From the NCBI RefSeq assembly GCF_963666675.1, contig NZ_OY762929.1, positions 1,426,001-1,490,000 of the forward strand: a DNA stretch of 64,000 bases. The letters run 5' to 3'. Below the pieces are notes generated by a model. That model did not search any database. It was not told the DNA's origin and saw only the letters and a list, made by a program, of their open reading frames with translations. This DNA is from an uncultured Desulfobacter sp. GTDB taxonomy: Bacteria > Desulfobacterota > Desulfobacteria > Desulfobacterales > Desulfobacteraceae. The position numbers were made by a program, and so were the translations under genes. This document shows positions 53,616 through 62,598 of this stretch, piece by piece. Each line of letters begins with the position of its first letter. The first letter of the stretch is position 1.

Positions 53616-54551
53616 CTATTTGGACGCTTTTTTATCTGCCGGGAAGGGCAGGGTAATTGCCGGGGCCTTCCCGCCGTCGTGGAGCACAAAGGTTTTCTGG
53701 TTTGACTCGTTCTTTTCATAGGCCGATGCCCATTTTTGCTGGGAAAGAAAGTCGAATAGATCCGGGTTGACCCGTTGACCTTCCCGGCCGCCCAATGCAA
53801 GATGCAGAGACTGGATGCCGTCAAGGTAGGCTTTATAAAGCTTCTGGATTCTTTGGGCTTCCTGGTCGGCGGCATAGTTTTCTGCCTCGGCGATGAGCTG
53901 GCGGCGCTTTTTCTCTTCCGTGGCCTCAACCAGCTTGTCACCGAATCTTGTTTCGTTGAGAACAAAACTGACCACCTCAATGCCGTATTTTCCTTCAAGG
54001 GTGGGCCCGTTTTTATTGATGGGTCTGTTTTTCAGGGCGTGGAAGATCTCTTCTTTTATGGTTTCCCTGTCGGAAATCAGCCTGTTCACCTCTTTGCCCT
54101 GGAGAATATCCTTGGCAATGCCGTCGTAATCTCCCTGGAGCAGGGATTTGGGCGACAGGTTTTCAATCCCCCAGGTCTTTAGATCCTTAATCCTGAACGT
54201 CATTACGGCAGATGTCCACAGGGCAACGTTTTCCCGGGAAATAATTTTTATGGGTTCTGTGGCGCCACCGATGTACATATTTTGGTTCATCAAAGGGACT
54301 TCCTGCTCCAGCCGTGTAAAGAACGGAAGCCTGAAGTGCCAGCCCACGTCGGTGATGGCCTGCCGTTTTCCTCCAAATTGTTCGAGGATAACCGCATAGT
54401 TGAATTTAACCTTGTAAATCACCTGGGTGGAGTAGACCACGGCAACCAGAGAGTAAATCAGGGTGATACTGATCAGTAAAAATGCGAGTCTTCTCATCAT
54501 GGTGAAAAATCGTGCCCGCTGCAAAAAAACCTGGGATTGCTGCTCTTTCAT
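53616..54551 (-). CDS. SPFH/Band 7 membrane protein (HflC/stomatin-like)
   Basis: This 311-residue protein has one membrane segment at about 22-43 (LAFLLISITLIYSLVAVVYS). An SPFH domain follows (VKFNYAVILEQFGGKRQAITDVGWHFRLPFF; NVALWTSAVMTFRIKD), then a helical, coiled-coil-prone part (EEKKRRQLIAEAENYAADQEAQRIQKL). In E. coli, HflK and HflC cage the membrane protease FtsH. Here the adjacent protease is the AAA-Lon protein, so this SPFH protein may organise it in a similar way. AAAGGAG precedes ATG 54551. It is first in a two-gene operon. Confidence 0.85.
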   Translation of the reverse strand: MKEQQSQVFLQRARFFTMMRRLAFLLISITLIYSLVAVVYSTQVIYKVKFNYAVILEQFGGKRQAITDVGWHFRLPFFTRLEQEVPLMNQNMYIGGATEPIKIISRENVALWTSAVMTFRIKDLKTWGIENLSPKSLLQGDYDGIAKDILQGKEVNRLISDRETIKEEIFHALKNRPINKNGPTLEGKYGIEVVSFVLNETRFGDKLVEATEEKKRRQLIAEAENYAADQEAQRIQKLYKAYLDGIQSLHLALGGREGQRVNPDLFDFLSQQKWASAYEKNESNQKTFVLHDGGKAPAITLPFPADKKASK

Positions 54552-55187
54552 ATCTGCTCCTTTGCCGTTAATTTAATTTAGCGGTAGTAGCCGTTGATCT
54601 CTATGGGCCTGCTTTTTTGTATACTATATTGTTTGTTATGCCGTGCCGTCGGTGCTGAACGTCGCAGAGTATCGCAACCCCTTTCATTTAAGTTAAAAGA
54701 TTGGTGTAACGCCGGGATGCAATGGAACTTGTGCATCGTCGACCGATAAGGTGAACAAAATCGGATTAATAAAAAGAGTTAAGGATGGAAAAAAGTATAC
54801 ATGAAGATCTATTAATGGTCAAAAAAATATTTAAGGCATACGGATGGGGCTGGGCATAATCACCATGGGCCATAAAAAGGGGTTCACGCGGACATGAATC
54901 CTAAACATTTAGATATCGGACTGACAGGTTAAGTGAATGATATTGATGCCTTGCTTGAAAAAAGAGAATATCTAGCCTTTCCTTAAATAAAACTCTATGG
55001 TATGTAAACTGGATAGTTTTAAAGCGTTTCAATATTATTTAAGATGCCCGCAGTAACGGCCATGGCTGACCCGGCCGGTCAACACCCAGGCTCAGCCGAC
55101 AACGAAAGTAGAAAACTCTGTATCGCTTGCAAGGCTCTTTTTATGGGGAAGTGCGGAATTGTAACCTTTAAATAAAGAAAACTCGCC
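54552..55187. other. Divergent intergenic region with possible gene relics
   Basis: A gap of 636 bp. A 24-codon frame at 54785-54859 (MEKSIHEDLLMVKKIFKAYGWGWA), with AAGG before its ATG, and a broken frame at 54894-54986 (MNPKHLDIGLTG, stop, VNDIDALLEKREYLAFP, stop) read like coding sequence but are too short to assign. They may be remnants of a lost gene. The rest is AT-rich, with no clear terminator or promoter. Confidence 0.4.
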
Positions 55188-57680
55188 ATGTCAAACAAAG
55201 TCATACGAAAATTCTTTTTCTCTATCATCGTCCCATCTATATTGACCATTTTGCTTTTTATCTCTTCAATGTACCTGATTCTCATCCCCTCTTTTGAAGA
55301 AAACATGATGAACAATAAAAAGCACATGATCCGGGAACTGACCAACACAGCCTGGAGCTTGGTAAAAGAGTATGACGATGAATACAAGGATTCGTTGATT
55401 ACTCTTGAAGAAGCGCAACACCTTGCTGCCAAGAAAATAGGAAAAATGCGATATGGCGCCCAGGGAAAAGATTATTTCTGGATTAGTGATATGGACGCCG
55501 TTATGGTCATGCACCCCTATCGTCCCGAACTGAATAATTCAGTGCTGGACAACTATAAAGACCCCAATGGGGTCAAATTATTTATTGAAGCCATCAAAGT
55601 TGTAAAAACAATGGACGAAGGGTTTATCAATTACATGTGGCAATGGAAAGATGATTCCACACAAATTGTGCCGAAGTTATCCTATGTAAAAGGGTTTGAA
55701 AATTGGGGATGGATTATTGGAACCGGGATTTATCTGGATGATGTGCAAGCTGAGATCGGTGCGTTGAAAGGAAGGTTAACACGGGTGTCGTTGTTGATAT
55801 CGGCAATCGTTATCCTGATCCTCTCTTTTATCATCTTGCAAAGCCTTAAGATTGAAGCCGGGCGAAAAAAGGCCGAAGATGACCTTTTGCAATCCACGCA
55901 TAAATATAAAACCCTGGTGGAGGCGTCATCCGAAGGAACAATTATGATCAAAGACAGCAGGATCATTTTTTCCAACCATATGTTTGAACAGCTCACCGGA
56001 AAAACCCACGAAGAACTTGTTACATCAAAATTTGAAGATATTTTCAGCATCAGCTGGGAAGAGGTGTCAAAATCCATTGCAAAAAACAACAAGTCCATCT
56101 CCATTGAAACCCAAGTCAAACAAGGGGAAGATCTATTCCATGATGTTGTGATTTCGGTAACAAGAATTTTCTTTGAAGCCCAGGAAACATATGTTGTCGT
56201 CACAAAGGATGTATCACGAAAAAAACAGACGGAAAAAATTGTCAATAATTTAAGCAGCGAACTTCAAAGTTCACTGATCTTAATGAATCAGCCGATTTCT
56301 CAATTTGTAAAACCGGTGGTGAAAACCAGCCTCGACGCAACCGTTGCCGAAGCCGCATCATTAATGGACCGTAAGAAAATGAACCTCATTTTTATTGCCG
56401 ATAATGATAAAATGCTTGGCGTTGTGGATGACAGCGATCTGCGAAAACGCGTTTTGGCCAAGGGTAAAGATGGGCGGTGTCCGCTTGTGGAGGTGATGAC
56501 CTCCCCCATTGTCGGCGTTGCCGCCACCGCCTTACTTTACGAAGTCGTGTTGGAATTTAGAAAACAAAACATCAGTCATCTGGCCGTAAAAAATGACAAA
56601 AAACAGATCATCGGGGTGCTCAGCCGTAAAGATATACTTGAAATTCAGCATAATTCATTAAGCTACATTCTCAGTGAGATTGATTATGCCCAGGATGTGA
56701 ATGAACTTAAACAGATCTATGACAAGATACCGGTTCTTGTAAATGCATTATTGGAAAGCGGGAATAAAACTGAATTGATTACCCACATTATTACATCCGT
56801 ATCCGATGCCATGACCAATCGTATCATCACCTTTGCGTTGGAAGATCACGGTGAACCGCCCTGCCGATTTGCTTTTGTGGCATTGGGCAGTGAAGGAAGA
56901 AAAGAACAGACCATTGCCACCGACCAGGATAATGCCATTATATTTGAGGATGCCGGGGAAGAAAGCACCCAGAAAATTAAAAATTACTTTCTCAATTTTG
57001 CGGAAACCGTGAACAATCACCTGGCCCATGTCGGCTATGAATTATGTATCGGTGAAATAATGGCCAAGAATCCCAAATACACCTTAAGCTTATCGGACTG
57101 GAAAAAACAGTTTACGGGTTGGATTAACACTCCTGAAGCGCAAAACATAATAGACACCGCCGTTTTTTTCGACTTCAGGTGTATTTACGGCGATAATTTT
57201 TTCACGGATGAGTTGAGAAAACATATCAACCTGCTCATCGATAAAAAAGCCATTTTTGTTTACCACCTGGCCCAGACTGTTATTCAGTACAGATCCCCAC
57301 TGAATATTTTTGGAAATATTGCCGGTGATGATAGTGAAATATTCGATATTAAAAAAATACTTGTCCCGGTTATTACCTTCATCAAGGTGTTTGCCCTGCA
57401 ACGCAAAATTGCTGAAACCAATACCTTACGCAGGCTTGATCAATTGTTAAATCAAAAGGTGGTTCAAAAACCTATGTATGAGGAATTAAAACAGGCGTAT
57501 AATTTTTTAATGGGACTGCGTTTTCATACCCAAAGCAATGCATTAAAAGAGTTCAGAAAACCGGATAATAACCTCAATATTAAAAATCTGACCGAAATTG
57601 AGAAATCAACTTTAAAAAAAGTGTTCTCATTAATTTCCGACATGCAGACAAAATTGAATTTGAACTTTAAAGGACGGTAG
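55188..57680 (+). CDS. Membrane Cache-PAS-CBS-DUF294 nucleotidyltransferase receptor
   Basis: This 830-residue protein has TM1 at about 11-34, an extracytoplasmic single-Cache domain at about 40-190 (DYFWISDMDAVMVMHPYRPEL; WGWIIGTGIYLDD), and TM2 at 201-220. A PAS domain follows at about 235-345, a CBS pair at about 372-490 (VAEAASLMDRKKMNLIFIAD; VLEFRKQNISHLAV), a DUF294 nucleotidyltransferase with GSEGR (567-571) and DQD (579-581), and a helical C-terminal domain. From family logic, an external ligand and adenylate levels would control nucleotide transfer to an unknown acceptor. The order of domains is complete and the active-site motif looks intact. It ends 10 bp from the convergent paralog. 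I know no studied protein of this architecture. Confidence 0.85.
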   Translation: MSNKVIRKFFFSIIVPSILTILLFISSMYLILIPSFEENMMNNKKHMIRELTNTAWSLVKEYDDEYKDSLITLEEAQHLAAKKIGKMRYGAQGKDYFWISDMDAVMVMHPYRPELNNSVLDNYKDPNGVKLFIEAIKVVKTMDEGFINYMWQWKDDSTQIVPKLSYVKGFENWGWIIGTGIYLDDVQAEIGALKGRLTRVSLLISAIVILILSFIILQSLKIEAGRKKAEDDLLQSTHKYKTLVEASSEGTIMIKDSRIIFSNHMFEQLTGKTHEELVTSKFEDIFSISWEEVSKSIAKNNKSISIETQVKQGEDLFHDVVISVTRIFFEAQETYVVVTKDVSRKKQTEKIVNNLSSELQSSLILMNQPISQFVKPVVKTSLDATVAEAASLMDRKKMNLIFIADNDKMLGVVDDSDLRKRVLAKGKDGRCPLVEVMTSPIVGVAATALLYEVVLEFRKQNISHLAVKNDKKQIIGVLSRKDILEIQHNSLSYILSEIDYAQDVNELKQIYDKIPVLVNALLESGNKTELITHIITSVSDAMTNRIITFALEDHGEPPCRFAFVALGSEGRKEQTIATDQDNAIIFEDAGEESTQKIKNYFLNFAETVNNHLAHVGYELCIGEIMAKNPKYTLSLSDWKKQFTGWINTPEAQNIIDTAVFFDFRCIYGDNFFTDELRKHINLLIDKKAIFVYHLAQTVIQYRSPLNIFGNIAGDDSEIFDIKKILVPVITFIKVFALQRKIAETNTLRRLDQLLNQKVVQKPMYEELKQAYNFLMGLRFHTQSNALKEFRKPDNNLNIKNLTEIEKSTLKKVFSLISDMQTKLNLNFKGR

Positions 57681-57690
57681 CCTAATCCGC

Positions 57691-60276
57691 CTATATCTTT
57701 TCTGTGGGAACGCTTTCAATAAAATCGAGGCTGATTTTTCTTTTAAGCGTGGAAATTCTGGAAATAACTTCTTTCAGGTGTTCAGCCTCTAAATTATTGA
57801 GTTCTTCAATGTCTAAATCATCATTCACTTTGCCCAAACCCGAATGTTTAAAAATTTGATTGAAAAACCTTAGCCGCCAAAGATAATTAAATATATAAAC
57901 GGTCTCCTTATAGAACGCTTCGGAAATTTCTTCTTTGGCTCTGATCTCATTGAGGCGTTCAATGGTATTTGCGGCGGTGATGCCATGCTTTAGGGCATAG
58001 ATTCTTGAGAAAATCTCAATGGGCCGCAACGCCTCTTTAAGATTCAAGGTTTTTGCACCATCCTGCCGTTCGATTTTTAACTGACCAAAAACATTGACGG
58101 GGGTTTTATGTGTCAACGCATTTTTAGCATAGTAACTGACAAACAACGGATGCTGCTGCATCAGCAATTGGATTTGTGAATGGATTGCGCCTGCCAGATC
58201 AACGTCGCCGTACGTACATTTAAGATCGAAAAATACGTTAAACTCAAGAAATCCGTCAGCGGTCGGGGCGCTCATTATATTTTTCAATTTGTTCTGCCAC
58301 TCTTTTTTAGACAGGCACCATTTGGGGTGCAGCGCCATGATGCCCGCCGGACAGAAATGGTAACCCGACGCATTGAGCTTGCTGCACACCTTGTCTCCAA
58401 GTTTCAGGAAATAGGCCCTGATCTTGTCCGAAGCGGTCTGTGCGGTATCTTCAAAAATTATGGCATTATCCTGGTCTGAGAACATGGTCATCTCATGCCT
58501 GGCATTGCTGCCAAGGGATAGAAATGCAAAGGCCACCGGGGGGGGGCCGATTTCATCTATGGACAGCTCGATGCACCGAACGATCACTTCATCGTATGTT
58601 GTACCAATCACCATACACAACGCTTTTGACCGGGCACCGGCATCAATCATGTCCCTTATAATGCCGGGCAGTTTGTTCATATTTTGGACAACATGACCAA
58701 TGCGGTTGCTCTCCTTGATCTCTTTGATCAGAGCGGAATGAATCGGTTTATAGTCCCTCGGAATATTTGTGGCGGCCTCAACCCCAATATTGCTTTTGCG
58801 GACAATAGGTCGCAAAGAGATGACGTGCCCATGTTTTTCAGATAGAAATATACGTGATGTTGTCACAATCACATCAATGTGATTTCCGACGGAATCGGCA
58901 GCCACTGCTTCAAACTCTCCGGCACCGGCGTCGTTATTAAATACATTGATCAAATGTTCTTTTAACCTGCTGTTATTCTCCACATCGGGAAATATAATAT
59001 CCCAGATATCGGTTTGATGAAGCTCTGTATCGGAAAAACCCAATATTTGCTGCAGCTTGAAGTTTGAATAGACAATCCTGCCGTCCATGGCCAAGAGATA
59101 GCCTTCATTTGAAGACTCCACCAGCGCCCGATAGCGGTCTTTAACTTCTTTCAGGCCTGCTTCAGCCCGTTTACGGTCATTCTCAATGCGCCTGCTCTGT
59201 AAAAGAAAATAGGCCAGCAGCATAAACAGCCCGTCAACCGTGACGCCGACGATTTGGAAAATATGCAGCTGTAATGCCTCTTTTTCTTCGGCAATATCAT
59301 GGATATATACACCTGTGCCGACAATCCAGCCTCTTCCGGGAATGCCCTTTACATAGGATAGCTTTTCAGCGGTTTTGTTGGGGTCGTCTTTCCATTGCCA
59401 ATGGTATCTTAAATATCCTTCACTATTGGATTTCACAATTTGAACGAACTCAACAAACAGTTTTTTACCGCTTTTATTTTCCTCATCGGTATAGTCACTC
59501 AAATCCCTGCCCGTCAACTCCGGACGATAGGGGTGCAGTATCATCCTGGGCGTCATATCAATGATGAAAAAGTAATTTTTATTCGAACTGTCATAGCGCA
59601 TGGTTTTTATGGCATCAATGGTGCGCTGTTTGGCCTCTTCAGGGGTAAGTTCCCCTTTTTCTTCTAATTCCTGAAAATGGGTAATGACGCTTGCGGCGGT
59701 TGCCGTCAGTTCCTTTACCATTAATTTTTTCTGGTTCAGCATGTTATTTTCAAAGAGCGGAACCACGTAAAAGAAAATATAGCTGATAAACAGGATAATT
59801 GCCAAAATAGTCGGCAACACAATGCGGCTGCCGAAGCTGTCGAAAAATTTTTCGCTTTTCTCCTTTTGATAGGTGTAGGATTTACCTTGGAAATAATCTG
59901 TAAGTTCTTGGAAGCTTAGTATCTTTTTGTCTTCTGTCTCTGCTGAATCGTGATATTGCTCTGTGAAGGTTCCGTTTTCAAAATCTTCTCTTTTGGGAAG
60001 GTAGCCCCTGTAGTCATCTCTTACGTGCGTTTCAAATACATTTCTGATCTCTTCACGGGAATACTTGCCTTCAAACTTTTCATACGCCTCTTCCAACCCC
60101 TCAATGCAATGGCGAAATTTTCTATGGGAATAGGGGTCATAGCCGGCCGGGCCTTGTCCTGCAAGTAGTCTTTCGAATGAGCTTGTATCAAAAAAACCAT
60201 CAAGCCATTGATGTATATCCTGACCGGGTACACCAAAAAGTTCTTCGGTTCGTTTTACATGATCTTCAAGTTTCAT
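57691..60276 (-). CDS. Membrane Cache-PAS-DUF294 nucleotidyltransferase receptor lacking CBS domains
   Basis: This 861-residue paralog of the preceding gene begins with a roughly 150-residue soluble domain with a conserved-looking H/D pattern (IHQWLDGFFD; YSHRKFRHCIEG; FETHVRDDYRGYLP). TM1 lies at about 153-174, a Cache domain at 180-330 (YFFIIDMTPRMILHPYRPEL; GRGWIVGTGVYIHD), TM2 at about 341-360 and PAS at about 380-490. The nucleotidyltransferase motif is GSNAR (589-593) with DQD (601-603). No CBS pair is present between PAS and NTase. A TTG nine codons upstream is open, but ATG 60276 has AAGGA eight bases before it. The variant GSNAR in place of GSEGR may affect specificity. Confidence 0.85.
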   Translation of the reverse strand: MKLEDHVKRTEELFGVPGQDIHQWLDGFFDTSSFERLLAGQGPAGYDPYSHRKFRHCIEGLEEAYEKFEGKYSREEIRNVFETHVRDDYRGYLPKREDFENGTFTEQYHDSAETEDKKILSFQELTDYFQGKSYTYQKEKSEKFFDSFGSRIVLPTILAIILFISYIFFYVVPLFENNMLNQKKLMVKELTATAASVITHFQELEEKGELTPEEAKQRTIDAIKTMRYDSSNKNYFFIIDMTPRMILHPYRPELTGRDLSDYTDEENKSGKKLFVEFVQIVKSNSEGYLRYHWQWKDDPNKTAEKLSYVKGIPGRGWIVGTGVYIHDIAEEKEALQLHIFQIVGVTVDGLFMLLAYFLLQSRRIENDRKRAEAGLKEVKDRYRALVESSNEGYLLAMDGRIVYSNFKLQQILGFSDTELHQTDIWDIIFPDVENNSRLKEHLINVFNNDAGAGEFEAVAADSVGNHIDVIVTTSRIFLSEKHGHVISLRPIVRKSNIGVEAATNIPRDYKPIHSALIKEIKESNRIGHVVQNMNKLPGIIRDMIDAGARSKALCMVIGTTYDEVIVRCIELSIDEIGPPPVAFAFLSLGSNARHEMTMFSDQDNAIIFEDTAQTASDKIRAYFLKLGDKVCSKLNASGYHFCPAGIMALHPKWCLSKKEWQNKLKNIMSAPTADGFLEFNVFFDLKCTYGDVDLAGAIHSQIQLLMQQHPLFVSYYAKNALTHKTPVNVFGQLKIERQDGAKTLNLKEALRPIEIFSRIYALKHGITAANTIERLNEIRAKEEISEAFYKETVYIFNYLWRLRFFNQIFKHSGLGKVNDDLDIEELNNLEAEHLKEVISRISTLKRKISLDFIESVPTEKI

Positions 60277-60514
60277 CGCAGTATCCTTGAGCTGTTTTTT
60301 CAACCCGGAAAAGTTAGCACATTAAAGATTGCTTTTCAAAGTGTTCCGGAGCAAATGTCTCTTTTTTGTGTAACATATGTCGTTCATAAGTGAGGAAACG
60401 CTTAATGTGTATCTGATATGGATTGCCGACCCCAAACCGTTTATAATACAATTAGATATTATAAAAGCGATAATAGGTCAAACCGGCCTTAATCACTGAA
60501 GACAAGGAGTGCTT

Positions 60515-61006
60515 ATGCAAGATATAAAACGTGTTGTAACCCCGATAGATTTTAGCGATAACACAGAAACGATTGTCAGTACGGCAGTGTGTATTGCCGG
60601 AAAATTTTCGGCACATCTTGACTTGATTTTTGTTGTCGAAAAATTTGAGGATTATGCGCCCTTTTTTACGCCGCCAACAAACCTGCCCGCCATGAGAGAT
60701 GATTTGCTCAATGCCGCTAAAGAACGGATGAATGCATTCATAGAAACGCATCAGGACGAATTTAACAGTTCGGGGATATCCTCTGTGAACGGCCAGGTGA
60801 TCTCCGGAGATATTGCGGAGTCTATTATCAACTATGCCGAGTGGGCGGACGCCCAACTTATTATCATGGGTACCCATGGCTATAAGGGGTTGAACAGAAT
60901 CGTGTTCGGTAGTGTGGCGGAAAAGGTTGTCAAAACGGCATGCTGTCCGGTGATGACCATTAATCCCTATCGCAAGGAGTGTGAAGACACGCCAAAACAG
61001 CGATAG
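60515..61006 (+). CDS. Universal stress protein, UspA family
   Basis: This 163-residue protein has the Usp fold: the start KRVVTPIDFSDNTETIVSTAVCIA and the ATP-binding signature GTHGYKGLNRIVFGSVAEKVV (G-2x-G-9x-G-S/T pattern) near the C-terminus. It probably binds ATP and takes part in stress adaptation. A GTG at 60509 is open, but that codon lies in the SD sequence AAGGAG, so ATG 60515 is chosen. It is divergent from the Cache-PAS-DUF294 gene and convergent with the DUF3360 gene. Confidence 0.9.
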   Translation: MQDIKRVVTPIDFSDNTETIVSTAVCIAGKFSAHLDLIFVVEKFEDYAPFFTPPTNLPAMRDDLLNAAKERMNAFIETHQDEFNSSGISSVNGQVISGDIAESIINYAEWADAQLIIMGTHGYKGLNRIVFGSVAEKVVKTACCPVMTINPYRKECEDTPKQR

Positions 61007-61066
61007 ACGCAACGCAGTGTCATGAATATGGACTGCGATGGTCGGCCGCTGTTGTCGTCAATGGCT

Positions 61067-61101
61067 AAAGCCCGACGATGCCGGACATCGACGGGCTTTT
61101 T
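61067..61101. terminator. Hairpin terminator between usp and DUF3360 transporter
   Basis: AAAGCCCG pairs with CGGGCTTT, and an inner CGATG/CATCG stem closes a CCGGA loop. T-runs or A-runs on both sides make it suitable for both convergent genes. Confidence 0.85.
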
Positions 61102-61143
61102 ATACGGCTGCCCCGGCTTCAAAATCGTGGGGCAGTAATTTTT

Positions 61144-62598
61144 TTAGAATATGCCGGGTATCCCGGGAAGCTGACCAGCCAGCCCCAGAGCTACGGTACA
61201 TACAATAAACATGGCACCCGGGATGATCAGTTTTTCATTCCAGGTAAGCGATTTGGCCCGTTCGGTATCGCCGATGAGTCCCAGGTTGTCCAGGAGCATG
61301 GCAGCTGCCCAGCCGAACACCGGATTTACAAAGGCACAGGCAAAAATACAGGTTCCGGCGCTCTGGGAATCCTTATGGTTGCTGACCATCTGCATGCCTG
61401 CTTCAAGCAGCGGCAGGAATACGCCCACAATAAGTGCCACACGCAGAACAGGTTCCCACATGGCAAGGTCCATGGGATAACCGAGTATTCCGGCTACCAC
61501 GCAGAAGATGCCGGTGAGAATCGCACCGCCGGGAATGGGTCGCTTGGCAATGGCTGCGGGAATCATGTATGTCCCCCAGGAAGAGGCGATATTACCGCCG
61601 CCAAGACAGGAACCGATGGCCTGGCGAACAGATGCCACCATCATGGTATCGTCAACGTCCATGAGAACGGCCTTGGCCTCTTTGGGGTAGTTAAGTTCCT
61701 GGAAAACCCGGTGTCCAAGGTAATCCGGTGACCACATGGCAACGGCCAGAATGGAGAACGGGATAACGGCGACGAAATGGCCTATATTGGGAAGTCCCAT
61801 TTTCCAACCGGTATCGGTGCCCCACCACCACATGGGATCAAAATGGGGAAGTCCCGGCGGTGTGGAAAAAGTGAAATCTGCGCCCATTGTGAATGCGATG
61901 ATACCTGCCACGGCGGAACAAAGCGGGATGGCCAGCCAGCGTTTCTGGATACGTGCCAGATAGGCATAGACAAGCACGGTTACACCGATGGCTGCAAAGG
62001 AAACCGCACCGTTGCCGCCTGCTACCGCCCATTTTCCAAGTTTGCCGATCTGGCCGATAAGACCGACGGCACCCAGATAGATCAGAAGACCTCCCCGGAC
62101 TCCGATGCCTGTCAGATTCATCAGTTTGGAACCGCCTTTGGTGATGGCGAGAATCAGGCCGAATAAGCCGATTAAGATACCCAGAGCCAGGGGATGCCCG
62201 CCGGCCGCAGCGACAATTGGGATCAGGGGAATCATCGGGCCATGGGTGCCCGCAAGGTTTGAATTCGGATTAAGGAAAGCCGAAAAAAGCAGGACAAAGA
62301 CAGCCCCTGCGATCAGCATCTCATACCGGACGTTCTCTGCAACGAATTCGGGTGAGAGGGCGTACTGGTCAGCAAAGGCGGCGACCATGGCGGTCACCAT
62401 TACAACCTTTCCAATGGTGGCTGCAAGGGCCGGTACAACGTCCTCAATTTCGATGCCGTAATCCCGGAAAGGTAGGTTGACCCGCCAGCGACGAAATTTC
62501 ATAATAGTCAGCTCATGGTCAAGGTACTCAGCCCGGGTCTTGAACTCGCTTGCTTTTTTACGTTGTTCGTAATACGTTTTTCCATTTTGCGCTACCAT
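61144..62598 (-). CDS. DUF3360-family putative transporter
   Basis: This 484-residue inner-membrane protein has a soluble N-terminus (ASEFKTRAEYLDHELTIMKFRRWRVNLPFRDY) and about 12 membrane segments. Segments such as NSNLAGTHGPMIPLIPIV, TKGGSKLMNLTGIGVRGGLLIYLG, DYLGHRVFQELNYPKEAKAV and IASSWGTYMIPAAIAKRPIPGGAIL match my memory of DUF3360 proteins known from Vibrio and sulfate reducers. The fold is likely NCS2/SLC26-like. The substrate is unknown. GAAGGAGA precedes ATG 62598. Confidence 0.8.
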   Translation of the reverse strand: MVAQNGKTYYEQRKKASEFKTRAEYLDHELTIMKFRRWRVNLPFRDYGIEIEDVVPALAATIGKVVMVTAMVAAFADQYALSPEFVAENVRYEMLIAGAVFVLLFSAFLNPNSNLAGTHGPMIPLIPIVAAAGGHPLALGILIGLFGLILAITKGGSKLMNLTGIGVRGGLLIYLGAVGLIGQIGKLGKWAVAGGNGAVSFAAIGVTVLVYAYLARIQKRWLAIPLCSAVAGIIAFTMGADFTFSTPPGLPHFDPMWWWGTDTGWKMGLPNIGHFVAVIPFSILAVAMWSPDYLGHRVFQELNYPKEAKAVLMDVDDTMMVASVRQAIGSCLGGGNIASSWGTYMIPAAIAKRPIPGGAILTGIFCVVAGILGYPMDLAMWEPVLRVALIVGVFLPLLEAGMQMVSNHKDSQSAGTCIFACAFVNPVFGWAAAMLLDNLGLIGDTERAKSLTWNEKLIIPGAMFIVCTVALGLAGQLPGIPGIF

